Counted from the first letter of the stretch, positions 23,745 through 32,737 are shown. The stretch is 64,000 nucleotides of DNA from CAZAPO01 sp044841755 (GCA_044841755.1 JAXOFM010000003.1:1-64000); one strand, 5' to 3'. Translations and numbers: made by a program. The notes: generated from the letters alone by a model not told the origin.

Positions 23745-25166
23745 ATGAAAGTCGAACAATTATTTACTGGATGCTTAGCAGAAATGGCTTATTATATTGA
23801 GTCTAATGGTGAAGCGGCTGTTATAGATCCTTTGAGAGAGACTGAGCCATATGTTAGAATGGCTGAAGCGGATAATGCTAAGATCAAATATATATTCTTA
23901 ACACATTTTCATGCCGATTTTGTATCTGGACAATATGACCTAGCTCAAAAAACTGGAGCTAAAATTATATTTGGGCCAAATGCTAAGGCAGAATACGATA
24001 TTTATAATGGAGAGGATGGAGAAGAATTTCCATTAGGAAGAGGAAAGATCACCTTGCTTCACACTCCAGGACATACTATGGAATCATCTTCTTATTTAAT
24101 TACTGATGAAGAAGGAAATACACCATATGTGTGTACAGGAGACTGTTTATTTATTGGCGATGTTGGTCGTCCTGATCTGGCAGTTAAAGATGGACAGATT
24201 ACAGAAAGAGACCTTGCTGGACATTTATTTGACTCTTTACGAAATAAGATCATGACCCTCCCAGATGATATTATTGTTTATCCAAATCACGGAGCTGGGT
24301 CTGCTTGTGGAAAGAATATGAGCAGTGAAACTTTTGATACTTTAGGTAATCAAAAGAAAACCAATTATGCACTACGTGCAGATATGACAAAAGAAGAGTT
24401 CATTACCGAGGTGACAACAGGTTTAAAGCCACCGCCACAATATTTTCCTAATAATGTGAGAATGAACAAGTCTATCAATACTAGTATTGATGAAGTATTG
24501 CACCAGGGAACCACTCCATTAGATCCAGTTACTTTCAAAGAAATGAGTGAGCAAAAGGATGTCTTGGTTGTAGATACAAGATCAAAAGATGCTTATACTA
24601 ATCAAGGAACGGTTCCAGGAGCTTGGTATATTGGTATAGATGGTAGTTTTGCACCTTGGGTTGGAGCTTTGATAACAGATATTAATCGGAAGATCATATT
24701 TATTGCAGATGATGAATTACGCGTAAACGAAATTGTTACACGTTTTTCAAGGGTTGGCTACGATAATACTCTAGGATATTTGAACGGTGGAATTGAAGAT
24801 TGGTTAGCTCATGGTTTTGAGGTCGATAAAATAGGTTCAATGTCTGCTATAGAATTTACTAATCGTCTAGCCGATGGTTCTATGGAAAAGCCAACTGATG
24901 TTAGAAAAGATTCAGAATACCAATCAGAGCATGTTGTTGGAGTTGATAATTTTCCATTAGATTGGATTCATCAGAATTTTGCTGAAATTGATGTGAATAA
25001 AGAATACTTCTTACATTGCGCAAGTGGATATCGTTCACTGGTTGCTGCATCAATATTTAAGGCGAACGGAGTCAAAAATGTAACTGATGTAAGAGGTGGT
25101 TTTAAAGCGCTAAAAGAAACAGGAGCTCCTTTAACAGAGTATGTTTGCCCGACGACCTTATTATAA
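23745..25166 (+). CDS. Persulfide dioxygenase-rhodanese fusion (CstB/ETHE1-like)
   Basis: A 473-residue protein. Residues 1-240 are an ETHE1-type metallo-beta-lactamase domain with metal-site residues H54, H56, D58 ('THFHADF'), H110, D133 and H182. The final histidine of the usual HxHxDH motif is F59, which fits persulfide dioxygenases, where a single iron needs only part of the site. Residues about 260-362 are a rhodanese fold without active cysteine ('FIADDELR'). Residues about 365-465 are a second rhodanese with the catalytic loop C425-ASGYRS. This is the CstB layout, which oxidises glutathione- or CoA-type persulfides to sulfite or thiosulfate. It has its own operator (promoter 4) and would feed sulfite to the SoeABC-like complex. 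A strong terminator follows. Confidence 0.9.
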   Translation: MKVEQLFTGCLAEMAYYIESNGEAAVIDPLRETEPYVRMAEADNAKIKYIFLTHFHADFVSGQYDLAQKTGAKIIFGPNAKAEYDIYNGEDGEEFPLGRGKITLLHTPGHTMESSSYLITDEEGNTPYVCTGDCLFIGDVGRPDLAVKDGQITERDLAGHLFDSLRNKIMTLPDDIIVYPNHGAGSACGKNMSSETFDTLGNQKKTNYALRADMTKEEFITEVTTGLKPPPQYFPNNVRMNKSINTSIDEVLHQGTTPLDPVTFKEMSEQKDVLVVDTRSKDAYTNQGTVPGAWYIGIDGSFAPWVGALITDINRKIIFIADDELRVNEIVTRFSRVGYDNTLGYLNGGIEDWLAHGFEVDKIGSMSAIEFTNRLADGSMEKPTDVRKDSEYQSEHVVGVDNFPLDWIHQNFAEIDVNKEYFLHCASGYRSLVAASIFKANGVKNVTDVRGGFKALKETGAPLTEYVCPTTLL

Positions 25167-25190
25167 GTAATAATTGTTTTAATATATCTT

Positions 25191-25219
25191 AAAAGAGCAA
25201 TCAAATGATTGCTCTTTTT
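25191..25219 (+). terminator. Rho-independent terminator closing the sulfur locus
   Basis: A stem AAAAGAGCAATCA / TGATTGCTCTTTT ends in five T's, 24 bases after the stop of the persulfide dioxygenase gene. The stem is symmetric in A/T and may work in both directions. Confidence 0.85.
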
Positions 25220-25489
25220 ATGTCTTTGCTGTAAGATTTTGTTCTACTTTTTTACTTTTCTTGATCAATATTCTATTATACACTACTGACGGAATACAGA
25301 TCTCAGTTGTGCTCACAAGAATTGCTTGAAAATCTAGAATAAGAAACTACAAATTATAATTTGAGCTTTTAATTTTTCCGGAATATCTATTTTTTAAGGT
25401 TTTTATCTGATTAATTATTCTTTAGGGTATTCATTCATGTATTTTTAGAATCCCTTTATTACAAGAAATCTAGCTTATTAACCTTTGTT
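25220..25489. other. Intergenic region before the T9SS sugar-dehydrogenase-like gene
   Basis: These 270 bases after the terminator contain no ORF of note, no tRNA and no operator of the GTAAC-N4-GTTAC type. A promoter for the gene at 25490 must lie here, but I cannot point to a convincing TAnnTTTG element. Confidence 0.5.
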
Positions 25490-27292
25490 ATGAAATTCTA
25501 TACGTCTATCAATAAGCGCATTAAGCTTTCAGTTTTAATGCTATTTGTTTCCTTCAATTTTGTTTGGGCTCAATTACCAAGTGGATATACATCAGAGCAA
25601 GTTTTTTACAATATATTTCAACCCATGGGTTCAGTGTTTAATTCAGATGGTACTAAGATGTTTATTTGGGTTAAATCGGGTAAAATTTATGTTGCAAATT
25701 GGAATGGTTCGGATTATGTGTTTCAGCATTCTCCTGTATTAGATATTTCTGATGAAGTAGGTGATTGGAGGGACTTTGGATTCTCAAGTATTTGTCTTGA
25801 TCCTGATTTTGATTCAAATGGATTGATTTATATGTTCTACATGGTAGACAGAGAGCATTTAATGAATTTTGGCACACCAAGTTATGATCCTAACGATAAT
25901 GATTATTACGAGGCTACAATTAGTCGTGTAACAAGATATAAATTGAATTTAGGTTCAAATCCTATGACTACAGATTATAGCTCTAGAAAGGTTTTGCTTG
26001 GAGAATCACCGTCAACTGGTGTTCCCTTGCTGCATGAATCTCATGCAGGAGGAACTATTCTCTTTGGGACGGATGGTACTTTGTTAATTTCAACTGGAGA
26101 TAATGCTAGTTACTCTACAGTAGATACTGGTAGTGTTGGACATACATATTACTCACAAGCTATTAATGATGGAATTTTAAGGCCGAATGAAAATGTAGGA
26201 GCATTTAGAAGTCAGATGATAAATTCTCTTTGTGGGAAGATACTAAGATTAGATCCAGATACTGGAGATGGTATTTCTTCAAATCCTCATCATGATTCTA
26301 ATAACCCAAGATCTGCCGCTTCAAGGATGTGGGCAATGGGTTTAAGAAATCCGTTTAGAATGTCCATAAAGCCAAATAGCGGAAGTACAAATCCAGCAGA
26401 TGCTAATCCTGGAATTTTATTTGTAGCTGACGTAGGTTGGAATGTTTGGGAAGATTTACATGTATTTGATAAACCTGGATTAAATGGTGGATGGCCTCTA
26501 TATGAGGGGTTAACTAAGCGAAATGATTATTATAACAGTGGAGCAAGAAACCTTGATGAAGGTAATGTACTTTTTAAAAATAATTGTGCACAACCTACTA
26601 CTTGGAATGATGACCCAAATCCAGCGAATAGGCGCTATGTGCATAATAGGCCAGAGGTAGCTTGGGGACATGGAAATTCTAACGATGCAAGAGTGCCTTG
26701 GTTTAGTGGGACTACTGCCACGGATCCAAAGGTTGGAGTAAATGGTTCACCTGCAACAGGAAACACTTTTAGTGGAAATACTGCCGTAGCTGGTGTTTAT
26801 GTAGTTGGTAATGAAATGGGTGAAGCATACCAAGACAAATATTTTTTTACTGATTATTCTGCAAATTGGATACAATCTGCTACATTAACTGATGGTTCTC
26901 AAAACTGGTTTAGTGATATTAGTGAGTTTGCGCCTGCAGATTTTGGATTAGGAATTGTACATATGATGCAGAATCCGCTTGATGGGTATATTTATTATTG
27001 TAATATTTTTAATGGTACTATTCATAGATTAGTTAATAATAATGTGCTAGATCTCACAAATAATTCAGTAGATACATTACGCTTATATCCAAACCCAACT
27101 TCTAATTATATTCAGTTTAAAGGAATAAAAGAACTTTCTGAAGTAAAAATTTATAGCACTTCAGGACAGGAACTTTTAAGTTTTTCAACTTCTAGTCAGC
27201 AATCACACAAAATTAACTTGCCTAATGGAGTGTATTTGGTTGAGGTTAAAAGTGGAGAAAATAAGCTTGTTAAAAAGCTCATTATAGAATAG
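25490..27292 (+). CDS. Glucose/sorbosone dehydrogenase-like beta-propeller protein with T9SS type A tail
   Basis: A 600-residue secreted protein. A signal peptide (to about residue 27, FVWA-Q) precedes a six-blade propeller of the glucose/sorbosone dehydrogenase (PQQ sugar dehydrogenase-like) family, with 'DPDFDSNGLIYMFYMVD', 'HAGGTILFGTDGTLLISTGDN', 'CGKILRLDPDTGDG', 'WAMGLRNPFRMSI' and 'LFVADVGWNVWEDLH'. The last 75 residues are a type A T9SS sorting domain ('LRLYPNPTSNYIQF' ... 'GVYLVEVKSGENKLVKKLIIE'). It is therefore exported to the cell surface and may oxidise sugars there if PQQ is available. The gene is monocistronic. Whether the PQQ and calcium residues are all present was not checked in detail. 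Confidence 0.8.
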   Translation: MKFYTSINKRIKLSVLMLFVSFNFVWAQLPSGYTSEQVFYNIFQPMGSVFNSDGTKMFIWVKSGKIYVANWNGSDYVFQHSPVLDISDEVGDWRDFGFSSICLDPDFDSNGLIYMFYMVDREHLMNFGTPSYDPNDNDYYEATISRVTRYKLNLGSNPMTTDYSSRKVLLGESPSTGVPLLHESHAGGTILFGTDGTLLISTGDNASYSTVDTGSVGHTYYSQAINDGILRPNENVGAFRSQMINSLCGKILRLDPDTGDGISSNPHHDSNNPRSAASRMWAMGLRNPFRMSIKPNSGSTNPADANPGILFVADVGWNVWEDLHVFDKPGLNGGWPLYEGLTKRNDYYNSGARNLDEGNVLFKNNCAQPTTWNDDPNPANRRYVHNRPEVAWGHGNSNDARVPWFSGTTATDPKVGVNGSPATGNTFSGNTAVAGVYVVGNEMGEAYQDKYFFTDYSANWIQSATLTDGSQNWFSDISEFAPADFGLGIVHMMQNPLDGYIYYCNIFNGTIHRLVNNNVLDLTNNSVDTLRLYPNPTSNYIQFKGIKELSEVKIYSTSGQELLSFSTSSQQSHKINLPNGVYLVEVKSGENKLVKKLIIE

Positions 27293-27359
27293 TCTTTTCA
27301 GTTGTAACATTTTTGTAAAAGTTGCGTCAAACTAGTAATCAATCAAATTATTAGATAAA

Positions 27360-27722
27360 ATGAGACGCGAAGAACATATTGCCATGAGAGTAGATAAACA
27401 GCTTATAGTGTTGACACACTTAAGTCAGTTAATTACACTTGTTATTGGTTTTGGAAGTTTAATTACCCCTTTAATTTTGTGGGCTACAAATAAAGACAGA
27501 GTTTATGAAATGGATGCTCATGGGAAAAGTATCTTGAATTTTCAAATTAGTATTTTAATTTACTTTTTACTTTGTATCCCTATGATATTGTTTGTTGGAT
27601 TAGGATTAATAGGGATGATTGTATTAGGAATAATTTCTATTGTTTTTCCAATAATCAATGCAGTTAAGGCTAGCAATGGTGAACAACCACATTATCCATT
27701 TTCAATACAATTTTTGAAATAA
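27360..27722 (+). CDS. DUF4870 small membrane protein
   Basis: A 120-residue protein with hydrophobic helices at about 22-42, 58-78 and 78-100, and the DUF4870 pattern 'LSQLITLVIGFGSLITPLILWATNKDR' followed by 'GKSILNFQISILIYFLLC' and the short C-terminal 'NAVKASNGEQPHYPFSIQFL'. The role of DUF4870 (Tic20-like) proteins is unknown. It stands alone and converges with dnaN through a shared bidirectional terminator. Confidence 0.85.
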   Translation: MRREEHIAMRVDKQLIVLTHLSQLITLVIGFGSLITPLILWATNKDRVYEMDAHGKSILNFQISILIYFLLCIPMILFVGLGLIGMIVLGIISIVFPIINAVKASNGEQPHYPFSIQFLK

Positions 27723-27776
27723 AATATTCCATTATCTCTTAGTTTTATTAGTTAGTTAGTTTATCGAGATAGTAAA

Positions 27777-27804
27777 AAAAGGGCTCACATTTGTGAGCCC
27801 TTTT
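27777..27804. terminator. Bidirectional terminator between DUF4870 and dnaN
   Basis: A perfect hairpin AAAAGGGCTCACA / TGTGAGCCCTTTT is flanked by A's and T's on the two sides, placed between convergent genes, 55 bases after one stop and 26 after the other. It can serve both transcripts. Confidence 0.9.
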
Positions 27805-27829
27805 GGTATATTATATTTTGAACAATTCT

Positions 27830-28948
27830 TTAGTTGTTAAGCATTACTGGCATTACAAGCATGGTAACTTGTTCACCTTCATCAAGTCCATCCAGTGGAG
27901 TTAAAATTCCTGCTCTGTTTGGTAAGCTCATTTCTAAAGCAACATCATCAGAACTTAAATTACCAAGCATTTCACTCAAAAAACGAGAGTTAAAGCCTAT
28001 TTGCATATCATCACCTTGATAGTCGCATGTTAAGCGTTCTTCAGCTTTATTGCTGTAATCAATATCTTCAGCAGAAATATTTAATTCAGCTCCTGCAATT
28101 TTTAAACGTATTTGGTGTGTAGTCTTATTTGAGAATATAGAAACACGCTTAACTGAGTTTAAAAATTGCGTTCTACCAATGGTAAGCTTGTTAGGATTTT
28201 CCTTAGGAATCACAGCTTCATAGTTAGGGTATTTACCATCAATCAAACGACAGATCAATACAGAATTATCAAAAGTAAATTTAGCGTTAGATTCGTTATA
28301 CTCTATTAATACATCATCTTCACTTCCAGCAAGAATACCTTTAAGAAGATTCAATGGTTTCTTTGGCATAATAAATTCAGCAGTTTCATTAGCAGAAACA
28401 TCATTTCTTGTGTATTTAACTAATTTATGAGCATCTGTAGCTACAAAGGTTAAATTTTCTGTTGAGAACTGAAAGAATACACCACTCATTACAGGCCTTA
28501 GGTCGTCATTTCCAGCTGCAAAAATAGTTTTACTAATTGCTGTAGCTAAAATATCTCCCATTAATGTTGTTGAGCTAGGGTTCTCTATAGTAACTGCATT
28601 TGGGAATTCTTCTCCGTTGGCATAGGCTAGCGCATACTTACCATGGTTGGAGCTTATTTCAACCGTATTATTATCTTCAACTATAAAAGTTAATGGTTGC
28701 TCAGGAAAAGTCTTTAACGTATCTAATAATAACTTTGCAGGAATAGCAACACTACCTTCACTATCACTTTCTACATCTATCGTTGACGACATTGTAGTTT
28801 CCAAATCACTTGCAGAAATGGTAAGTTTAGAGTTATTTAATTCAAAAAGGAAATTATCTAAAATAGGTAAGGTGTTAGAGTTATTTATTACTCCACCTAA
28901 TACTTGTAATTGCTTTAATAAATAGGTGCTTGATACAATAAATTTCAT
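27830..28948 (-). CDS. dnaN: DNA polymerase III beta sliding clamp
   Basis: A 372-residue protein of normal DnaN length with three clamp domains. It opens 'MKFIVSSTYLLKQLQVLGGVINNSNTLPILDNFLF', and carries 'FVATDAHKLVKYTR' (the conserved ATDGHRL-type strand) and a C-terminal 'EQVTMLVMPVMLNN', the position of the family's conserved M-P-(M/V)-R-type ending. It forms the ring that holds DNA polymerase III on DNA. It lies downstream of the gldFG gene on the same strand, with its own promoter element 27 bases before the start. No replication origin or dnaA is seen nearby, as is usual in Flavobacteriaceae. Confidence 0.97.
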   Translation of the reverse strand: MKFIVSSTYLLKQLQVLGGVINNSNTLPILDNFLFELNNSKLTISASDLETTMSSTIDVESDSEGSVAIPAKLLLDTLKTFPEQPLTFIVEDNNTVEISSNHGKYALAYANGEEFPNAVTIENPSSTTLMGDILATAISKTIFAAGNDDLRPVMSGVFFQFSTENLTFVATDAHKLVKYTRNDVSANETAEFIMPKKPLNLLKGILAGSEDDVLIEYNESNAKFTFDNSVLICRLIDGKYPNYEAVIPKENPNKLTIGRTQFLNSVKRVSIFSNKTTHQIRLKIAGAELNISAEDIDYSNKAEERLTCDYQGDDMQIGFNSRFLSEMLGNLSSDDVALEMSLPNRAGILTPLDGLDEGEQVTMLVMPVMLNN

Positions 28949-28974
28949 GAATTTTTCAACTTAATTAGTAAATA

Positions 28975-28982
28975 CAAATATA
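28975..28982 (-). promoter_or_regulatory. Probable -7 promoter element of dnaN
   Basis: On the minus strand the word TATATTTG matches the Bacteroidota element TAnnTTTG exactly and lies 27 bases upstream of the dnaN ATG. No -33 TTG at standard spacing is obvious. Confidence 0.45.
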
Positions 28983-29021
28983 TTTTATAGCTACTTAAAT
29001 CTAAAAGAAACTTATCAACAA

Positions 29022-31403
29022 CTAAGCAGCGTATTTTTTCTTTCTAAGATAGTTAAAAGCAAGCCCAAAAACTCCTAATAAAACCAATGGTAATAAGATG
29101 TTTACGATTTGCCATTTTGTTTTTTCTGCAGCAATTCTTTCTGAATCTAAAAATGCTATAGCAACTTCCTTAGAACGAATGTTTATAAGTCCATCGTCTA
29201 AAAGATAATTGACAGTATTTAATAAGAACTCTTTGTTGCCATACAAACGTCCTGTCCATGGATCAAAACCTAGTTCAACAGGTCCTTCTCTTCTTACTTC
29301 ATTTTTTATAACATCGCCATCAGCTATAACCACCATTTTGGTGGAAACACTTTGTGATTTGTCGTCATTGATCTTGAACGGTTTCACACGATTATTATAT
29401 ACCGAAGTAAACTCACCCTCAAGTAATACTGCAAGATTTTGATTTCCGCTGGTGTAAGTTGCTCTATCTGGTTCCTGAGTAATAATATCCAAGCTTATTT
29501 CACTTGGCACTCCAACAAGTTTAGAGAGAGGAGAGCTTTGTAATAAAACAGTTTTATTTACCGAATTCTTTAAAGTGTCTATCTGGTTTGCAAAATCAAA
29601 CTTCACTAAATTCAGATTATTGGTTATAGGATGATTACTTGAACCTGAAGCCAATGGTGAGAACTGCCATTGTACTGGCTGAAATTGAGCTTCGCTTCCT
29701 TCGCCAATTGCTAAAGCAATAGGAGCAGAGTACATGTCGTTAAGCATAACAGGATTGATTCTTAATCCGTATTTAAAGAAAAAATCGGTGAGGTTAAGAT
29801 CTCTAACCGTTGCAAAACTTTTGCCTGAATCGTTATAAAGGCTATCCTTGTCCATAGCAACTTTATCAACTAACCATAAACTCTTTCCACCATTCATGCT
29901 GTATTGATCTAGTACATACTTTTCTTCCTCAGAAAAGGCTTCCGTTGGTTTAGCAGAAATAACAAGATCAAACCCTTTAAGATCATTTAAGGTTTTCTGT
30001 GGGGTGTTTGAAACACTATCTAAAGTAAAAGGAGCAATAAAATAATAGTCCCTAAGTGTAGTGATGAAATCAGCTATGTTCCAATTTGAGAGTTGTCCAT
30101 TCCCTTGTAATACAGCTACTTTTTTGTTTTTTGGATTGACTAGTTTACTAAATGCATCAGCAAAAACATATTCCAATTGTTGCACAGAACCACTTACCTT
30201 TTCTTCGGGAGTTGATCCTACATTGTTTTTTAACAGAGAAATTTTAACAGTTTGTTCGTTATAGCTAGCCAATGCCCAAGGGAAAATTACCTTTTGTGTG
30301 CTCTTACCGCTTTCTTGAACAGTCAACTGCATTGGTGTCAATCCTCGTTGCGAGAGTTGCTGGATATTTTGATTGCTATTTGTTTCATCCTGCAGAGGAT
30401 CAATAAATGTAAAAGAAATATTTCTGTTAGAATTAGCAAACTCTTCTAGCAATTGTCTGGTTTCATTTTTTAAACGTCTAAACTCTGAAGGGAAACCTTC
30501 TCCATCCAGGAAAACATCAACAATTATAGGAGAATCAACATTAGCCACTAAATCCTTTGAAGCTTCACTAAGCGTGTATCGTTTATCTTCAGTAAGATCA
30601 AAACGAGCATTAAATAATCCAGAATTAATATTAAGAACTAACAACCCAATAAATAGCACAACTAAGGAAATTAGCTTGGACTTACTTGTTTTATGTTTAT
30701 CTATTTGAGCAACAGTAAGCATGATAAAAAATAGGGTAATACTCAAGAAATACAAAATATCACTGATATCAATAACTCCTCTGCTAATGCTATTAAAGTG
30801 ATAATTCATACCTAATTGCTCAACAAATGTGCTTGCAACAAAATCGGCAAGACGATTAAATCCAAAATAGAAAAATAGACATATTGCAACAGCAAGAATA
30901 AAAGCGACAATTTGATTATCAGTCACCGAAGAAGCAAAGATTCCTACAGAAGTATAGGAGCCTATTAAAAATAACAATCCAAAATAAGAACCTAGAACAC
31001 TTCCAGAATCAAAGTTTCCAGCAGGATTGCCTAACGAATGAATAGTATAAACATACAGTATAGTTGGAATCAACGCTAAAACAATAAGCATAAAAGCACC
31101 TAAATACTTTCCTAAAACTATTTTAAGTAATGAAACAGGTTTTGTAAGTAGCAGTTCTAACGTACCTTGTTTCTTTTCGTCGCTAAAACTGCGCATGCAT
31201 ACTGCTGGGATCAGGAATAGTAATATCCATGGAGCTAATAAGAAAAAAGGAGATAGGTCTGCAAAACCATAATCAAGAATATTAAATTCTGTTTTAAATA
31301 ACCATAGAAACAATCCATTTATCAACAAAAATACAGCTAGGACTAAATAGCCAATGGCAGATGAAAAAAACGAACGAATTTCTTTTTTTAAAATGGCAAA
31401 CAT
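29022..31403 (-). CDS. gldFG: GldF-GldG fusion, gliding-motility ABC transporter permease plus periplasmic subunit
   Basis: A 793-residue protein. Residues 1-232 are an ABC-2 permease with six hydrophobic helices ('RSFSDEKKQGTLELLLTKPV', 'GIFASSVTDNQIVAFIL'), equal to a complete GldF. After a short charged linker (about 233-243), residues 244-793 match GldG: a signal-anchor helix, 'RFDLTEDKRYTLSEAS', a large periplasmic domain and a final membrane helix (about 765-785). In Flavobacterium johnsoniae these are two genes of about 240 and 560 residues, and the sum here is the same length, so this is a genuine fusion. GldF/GldG work with the GldA ATPase, which is not in the window. The gene follows the ABM-protein gene with a one-base overlap and precedes dnaN. 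Confidence 0.88.
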   Translation of the reverse strand: MFAILKKEIRSFFSSAIGYLVLAVFLLINGLFLWLFKTEFNILDYGFADLSPFFLLAPWILLFLIPAVCMRSFSDEKKQGTLELLLTKPVSLLKIVLGKYLGAFMLIVLALIPTILYVYTIHSLGNPAGNFDSGSVLGSYFGLLFLIGSYTSVGIFASSVTDNQIVAFILAVAICLFFYFGFNRLADFVASTFVEQLGMNYHFNSISRGVIDISDILYFLSITLFFIMLTVAQIDKHKTSKSKLISLVVLFIGLLVLNINSGLFNARFDLTEDKRYTLSEASKDLVANVDSPIIVDVFLDGEGFPSEFRRLKNETRQLLEEFANSNRNISFTFIDPLQDETNSNQNIQQLSQRGLTPMQLTVQESGKSTQKVIFPWALASYNEQTVKISLLKNNVGSTPEEKVSGSVQQLEYVFADAFSKLVNPKNKKVAVLQGNGQLSNWNIADFITTLRDYYFIAPFTLDSVSNTPQKTLNDLKGFDLVISAKPTEAFSEEEKYVLDQYSMNGGKSLWLVDKVAMDKDSLYNDSGKSFATVRDLNLTDFFFKYGLRINPVMLNDMYSAPIALAIGEGSEAQFQPVQWQFSPLASGSSNHPITNNLNLVKFDFANQIDTLKNSVNKTVLLQSSPLSKLVGVPSEISLDIITQEPDRATYTSGNQNLAVLLEGEFTSVYNNRVKPFKINDDKSQSVSTKMVVIADGDVIKNEVRREGPVELGFDPWTGRLYGNKEFLLNTVNYLLDDGLINIRSKEVAIAFLDSERIAAEKTKWQIVNILLPLVLLGVFGLAFNYLRKKKYAA

Positions 31404-31699
31404 TAGGGTAAACTTACAACTTTATCAACGCTCCACGCAAGAGGTTTATCATTAAATAATTTTTTGGTTTCAGACCATACATTTTTAAAGAGATCAGACT
31501 GTCTGTAATTTTTTAGATCTTCTTCACTATTCCAATAGCTATAGGTAAAAAATATGTTAGGTTTTTCTTTGTCTTGATAAAGTTCTAAAAACTCGCATCC
31601 TTCAAAATCACGAATACGATTTTTATGAGATTCAAATAATTCTAAGAATTTATGAATCAAATCATTATCAAAACTCATTTTAACTATTCGTACAAACAT
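31403..31699 (-). CDS. Antibiotic biosynthesis monooxygenase (ABM)-fold protein
   Basis: A 98-residue protein with the dimeric alpha-beta barrel pattern of ABM proteins: 'FVRIVKMSFDNDLIHKFLELFESHKNRIRDFEGCEFLELYQDKEKPNIFFTYSYWNSEEDLKNYRQSDLF'. These are small heme-, quinol- or substrate-binding oxygenases or ligand binders; the family name does not imply antibiotic synthesis. It lies between the SAM-hydrolase gene (one-base gap upstream) and gldFG (one-base overlap), so the three form an operon. The same gene order is, as far as I know, frequent in Flavobacteriaceae. Confidence 0.8.
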   Translation of the reverse strand: MFVRIVKMSFDNDLIHKFLELFESHKNRIRDFEGCEFLELYQDKEKPNIFFTYSYWNSEEDLKNYRQSDLFKNVWSETKKLFNDKPLAWSVDKVVSLP

Positions 31700-31700
31700 A

Positions 31701-32543
31701 TTATTCTTTGAAAAAGTTGACGGTAACGCTATCCATCATCTTTAATCCAAGTAATGTAGTAGCACTACCAACGGTGGTGCTATTACTTTTATAAATGGCA
31801 ATTTCTAAATAGTTAGAAGCATTAAAAACAACTAGTTTTTTTCCTTCATCTTGCCTGTTTTCTTCTGGTGTTTCAAAGTTGACAATATCGCTATACTTGT
31901 TCAGTATTTTTTTGAACTTATAGTTACGAGCAGATATTTCAAAAGCTCTTCCTTTTTGTATATCTTCAAAAAACTTCTTTTTGATATTTGTGATTACATT
32001 TCCATAATTATCAATGTAGATAACGCTACCAATTATTTGCGTTTTATCATCATTAACAAACGGCTTAATGTTTTTAATTGGCTTAATATCTTCAATGCTA
32101 ATAACCTTCCCAATTACTTCTAGCGTGCCACCTCTTGCAATATGGCATGCTACTTTTACAAAAACGTCTAAAACAGGAAAACTAGTTTCTATTTTATCAT
32201 GAATATTGATCTCCACAATCTTTTCAGGAGCAATTTCAGCACAAATAGTGCTCATAATCCCATTATTAGCACAGACAAAGTAGTGATCATCAAGTTTAAC
32301 AACAATATGTTTGTTTTCTTTATTAATTTCAGAGTCAATACCAATAATATGAATACTCCCTTTTGGAAAACTACTATAAGCGTTCTGAATAATATATGCT
32401 GCTTCAGGAATACTAAAAGGAGAAACCGAATGTGAGATATCAACAATTCTAACTTCTGGGAGTTCACTATAAATGGCTCCTTTTACAGCTCCAGCAAAGT
32501 GATCTTTCTCCCCAAAATCAGTTGTTAAAGTAATAATTGCCAT
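31701..32543 (-). CDS. SAM hydroxide adenosyltransferase (S-adenosyl-L-methionine hydrolase, DUF62)
   Basis: A 280-residue protein from the ATG at 32543; a TTG two codons earlier is less likely. Motifs are 'ITLTTDFGEKDHFAGAVKGAIYS', 'RIVDISHSVSPFSIPEAAYIIQNAYSSFPKGSIHIIGID' and 'FVCANNGIMS', which are the SAM-binding core of the DUF62 family. The C-terminal domain has 'GSVIYIDNYGNVITNI', matching the family IDxFGNxxTNI signature. The enzyme splits SAM to adenosine and methionine using activated water. It is the first gene of the operon with the ABM protein and gldFG, and diverges from phoH. Confidence 0.88.
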   Translation of the reverse strand: MAIITLTTDFGEKDHFAGAVKGAIYSELPEVRIVDISHSVSPFSIPEAAYIIQNAYSSFPKGSIHIIGIDSEINKENKHIVVKLDDHYFVCANNGIMSTICAEIAPEKIVEINIHDKIETSFPVLDVFVKVACHIARGGTLEVIGKVISIEDIKPIKNIKPFVNDDKTQIIGSVIYIDNYGNVITNIKKKFFEDIQKGRAFEISARNYKFKKILNKYSDIVNFETPEENRQDEGKKLVVFNASNYLEIAIYKSNSTTVGSATTLLGLKMMDSVTVNFFKE

Positions 32544-32590
32544 TGGCAAATTGTTGATATTTTTTTAATGTGCTTTGAAGTAAAAATATG

Positions 32591-32598
32591 TACTTTTG
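32591..32598 (+). promoter_or_regulatory. Probable -7 promoter element of phoH-purC
   Basis: TACTTTTG matches TAnnTTTG exactly in the divergent intergenic region. Transcription would begin near 32605, which leaves a leader of about 105 bases before the phoH TTG start. A TTG at the standard upstream distance is not evident. Confidence 0.45.
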
Positions 32599-32647
32599 AC
32601 CTCGTACAAACCTACATAATTTTTTCGTTTAAAAATTTATAATAAAC

Positions 32648-32737
32648 ATGAAAATTTTGAAGCTTGTCAACGTAGCAAAACCGTTTAAAAATCTATTAAA
32701 ACTATTAGCGTTTGAACGAAATAATAATAGAACTTGA
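32648..32737 (+). CDS. Possible upstream small ORF overlapping the phoH start
   Basis: An ATG at 32648 opens a 29-codon basic, hydrophobic peptide (starts MKILKLVNVAKPFKN) that ends in TGA 32735-32737 in the +1 frame relative to phoH, overlapping the TTG start at 32712. It may be a leader whose translation delivers ribosomes to a weak TTG start, or a chance frame. Confidence 0.25.
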   Translation: MKILKLVNVAKPFKNLLKLLAFERNNNRT

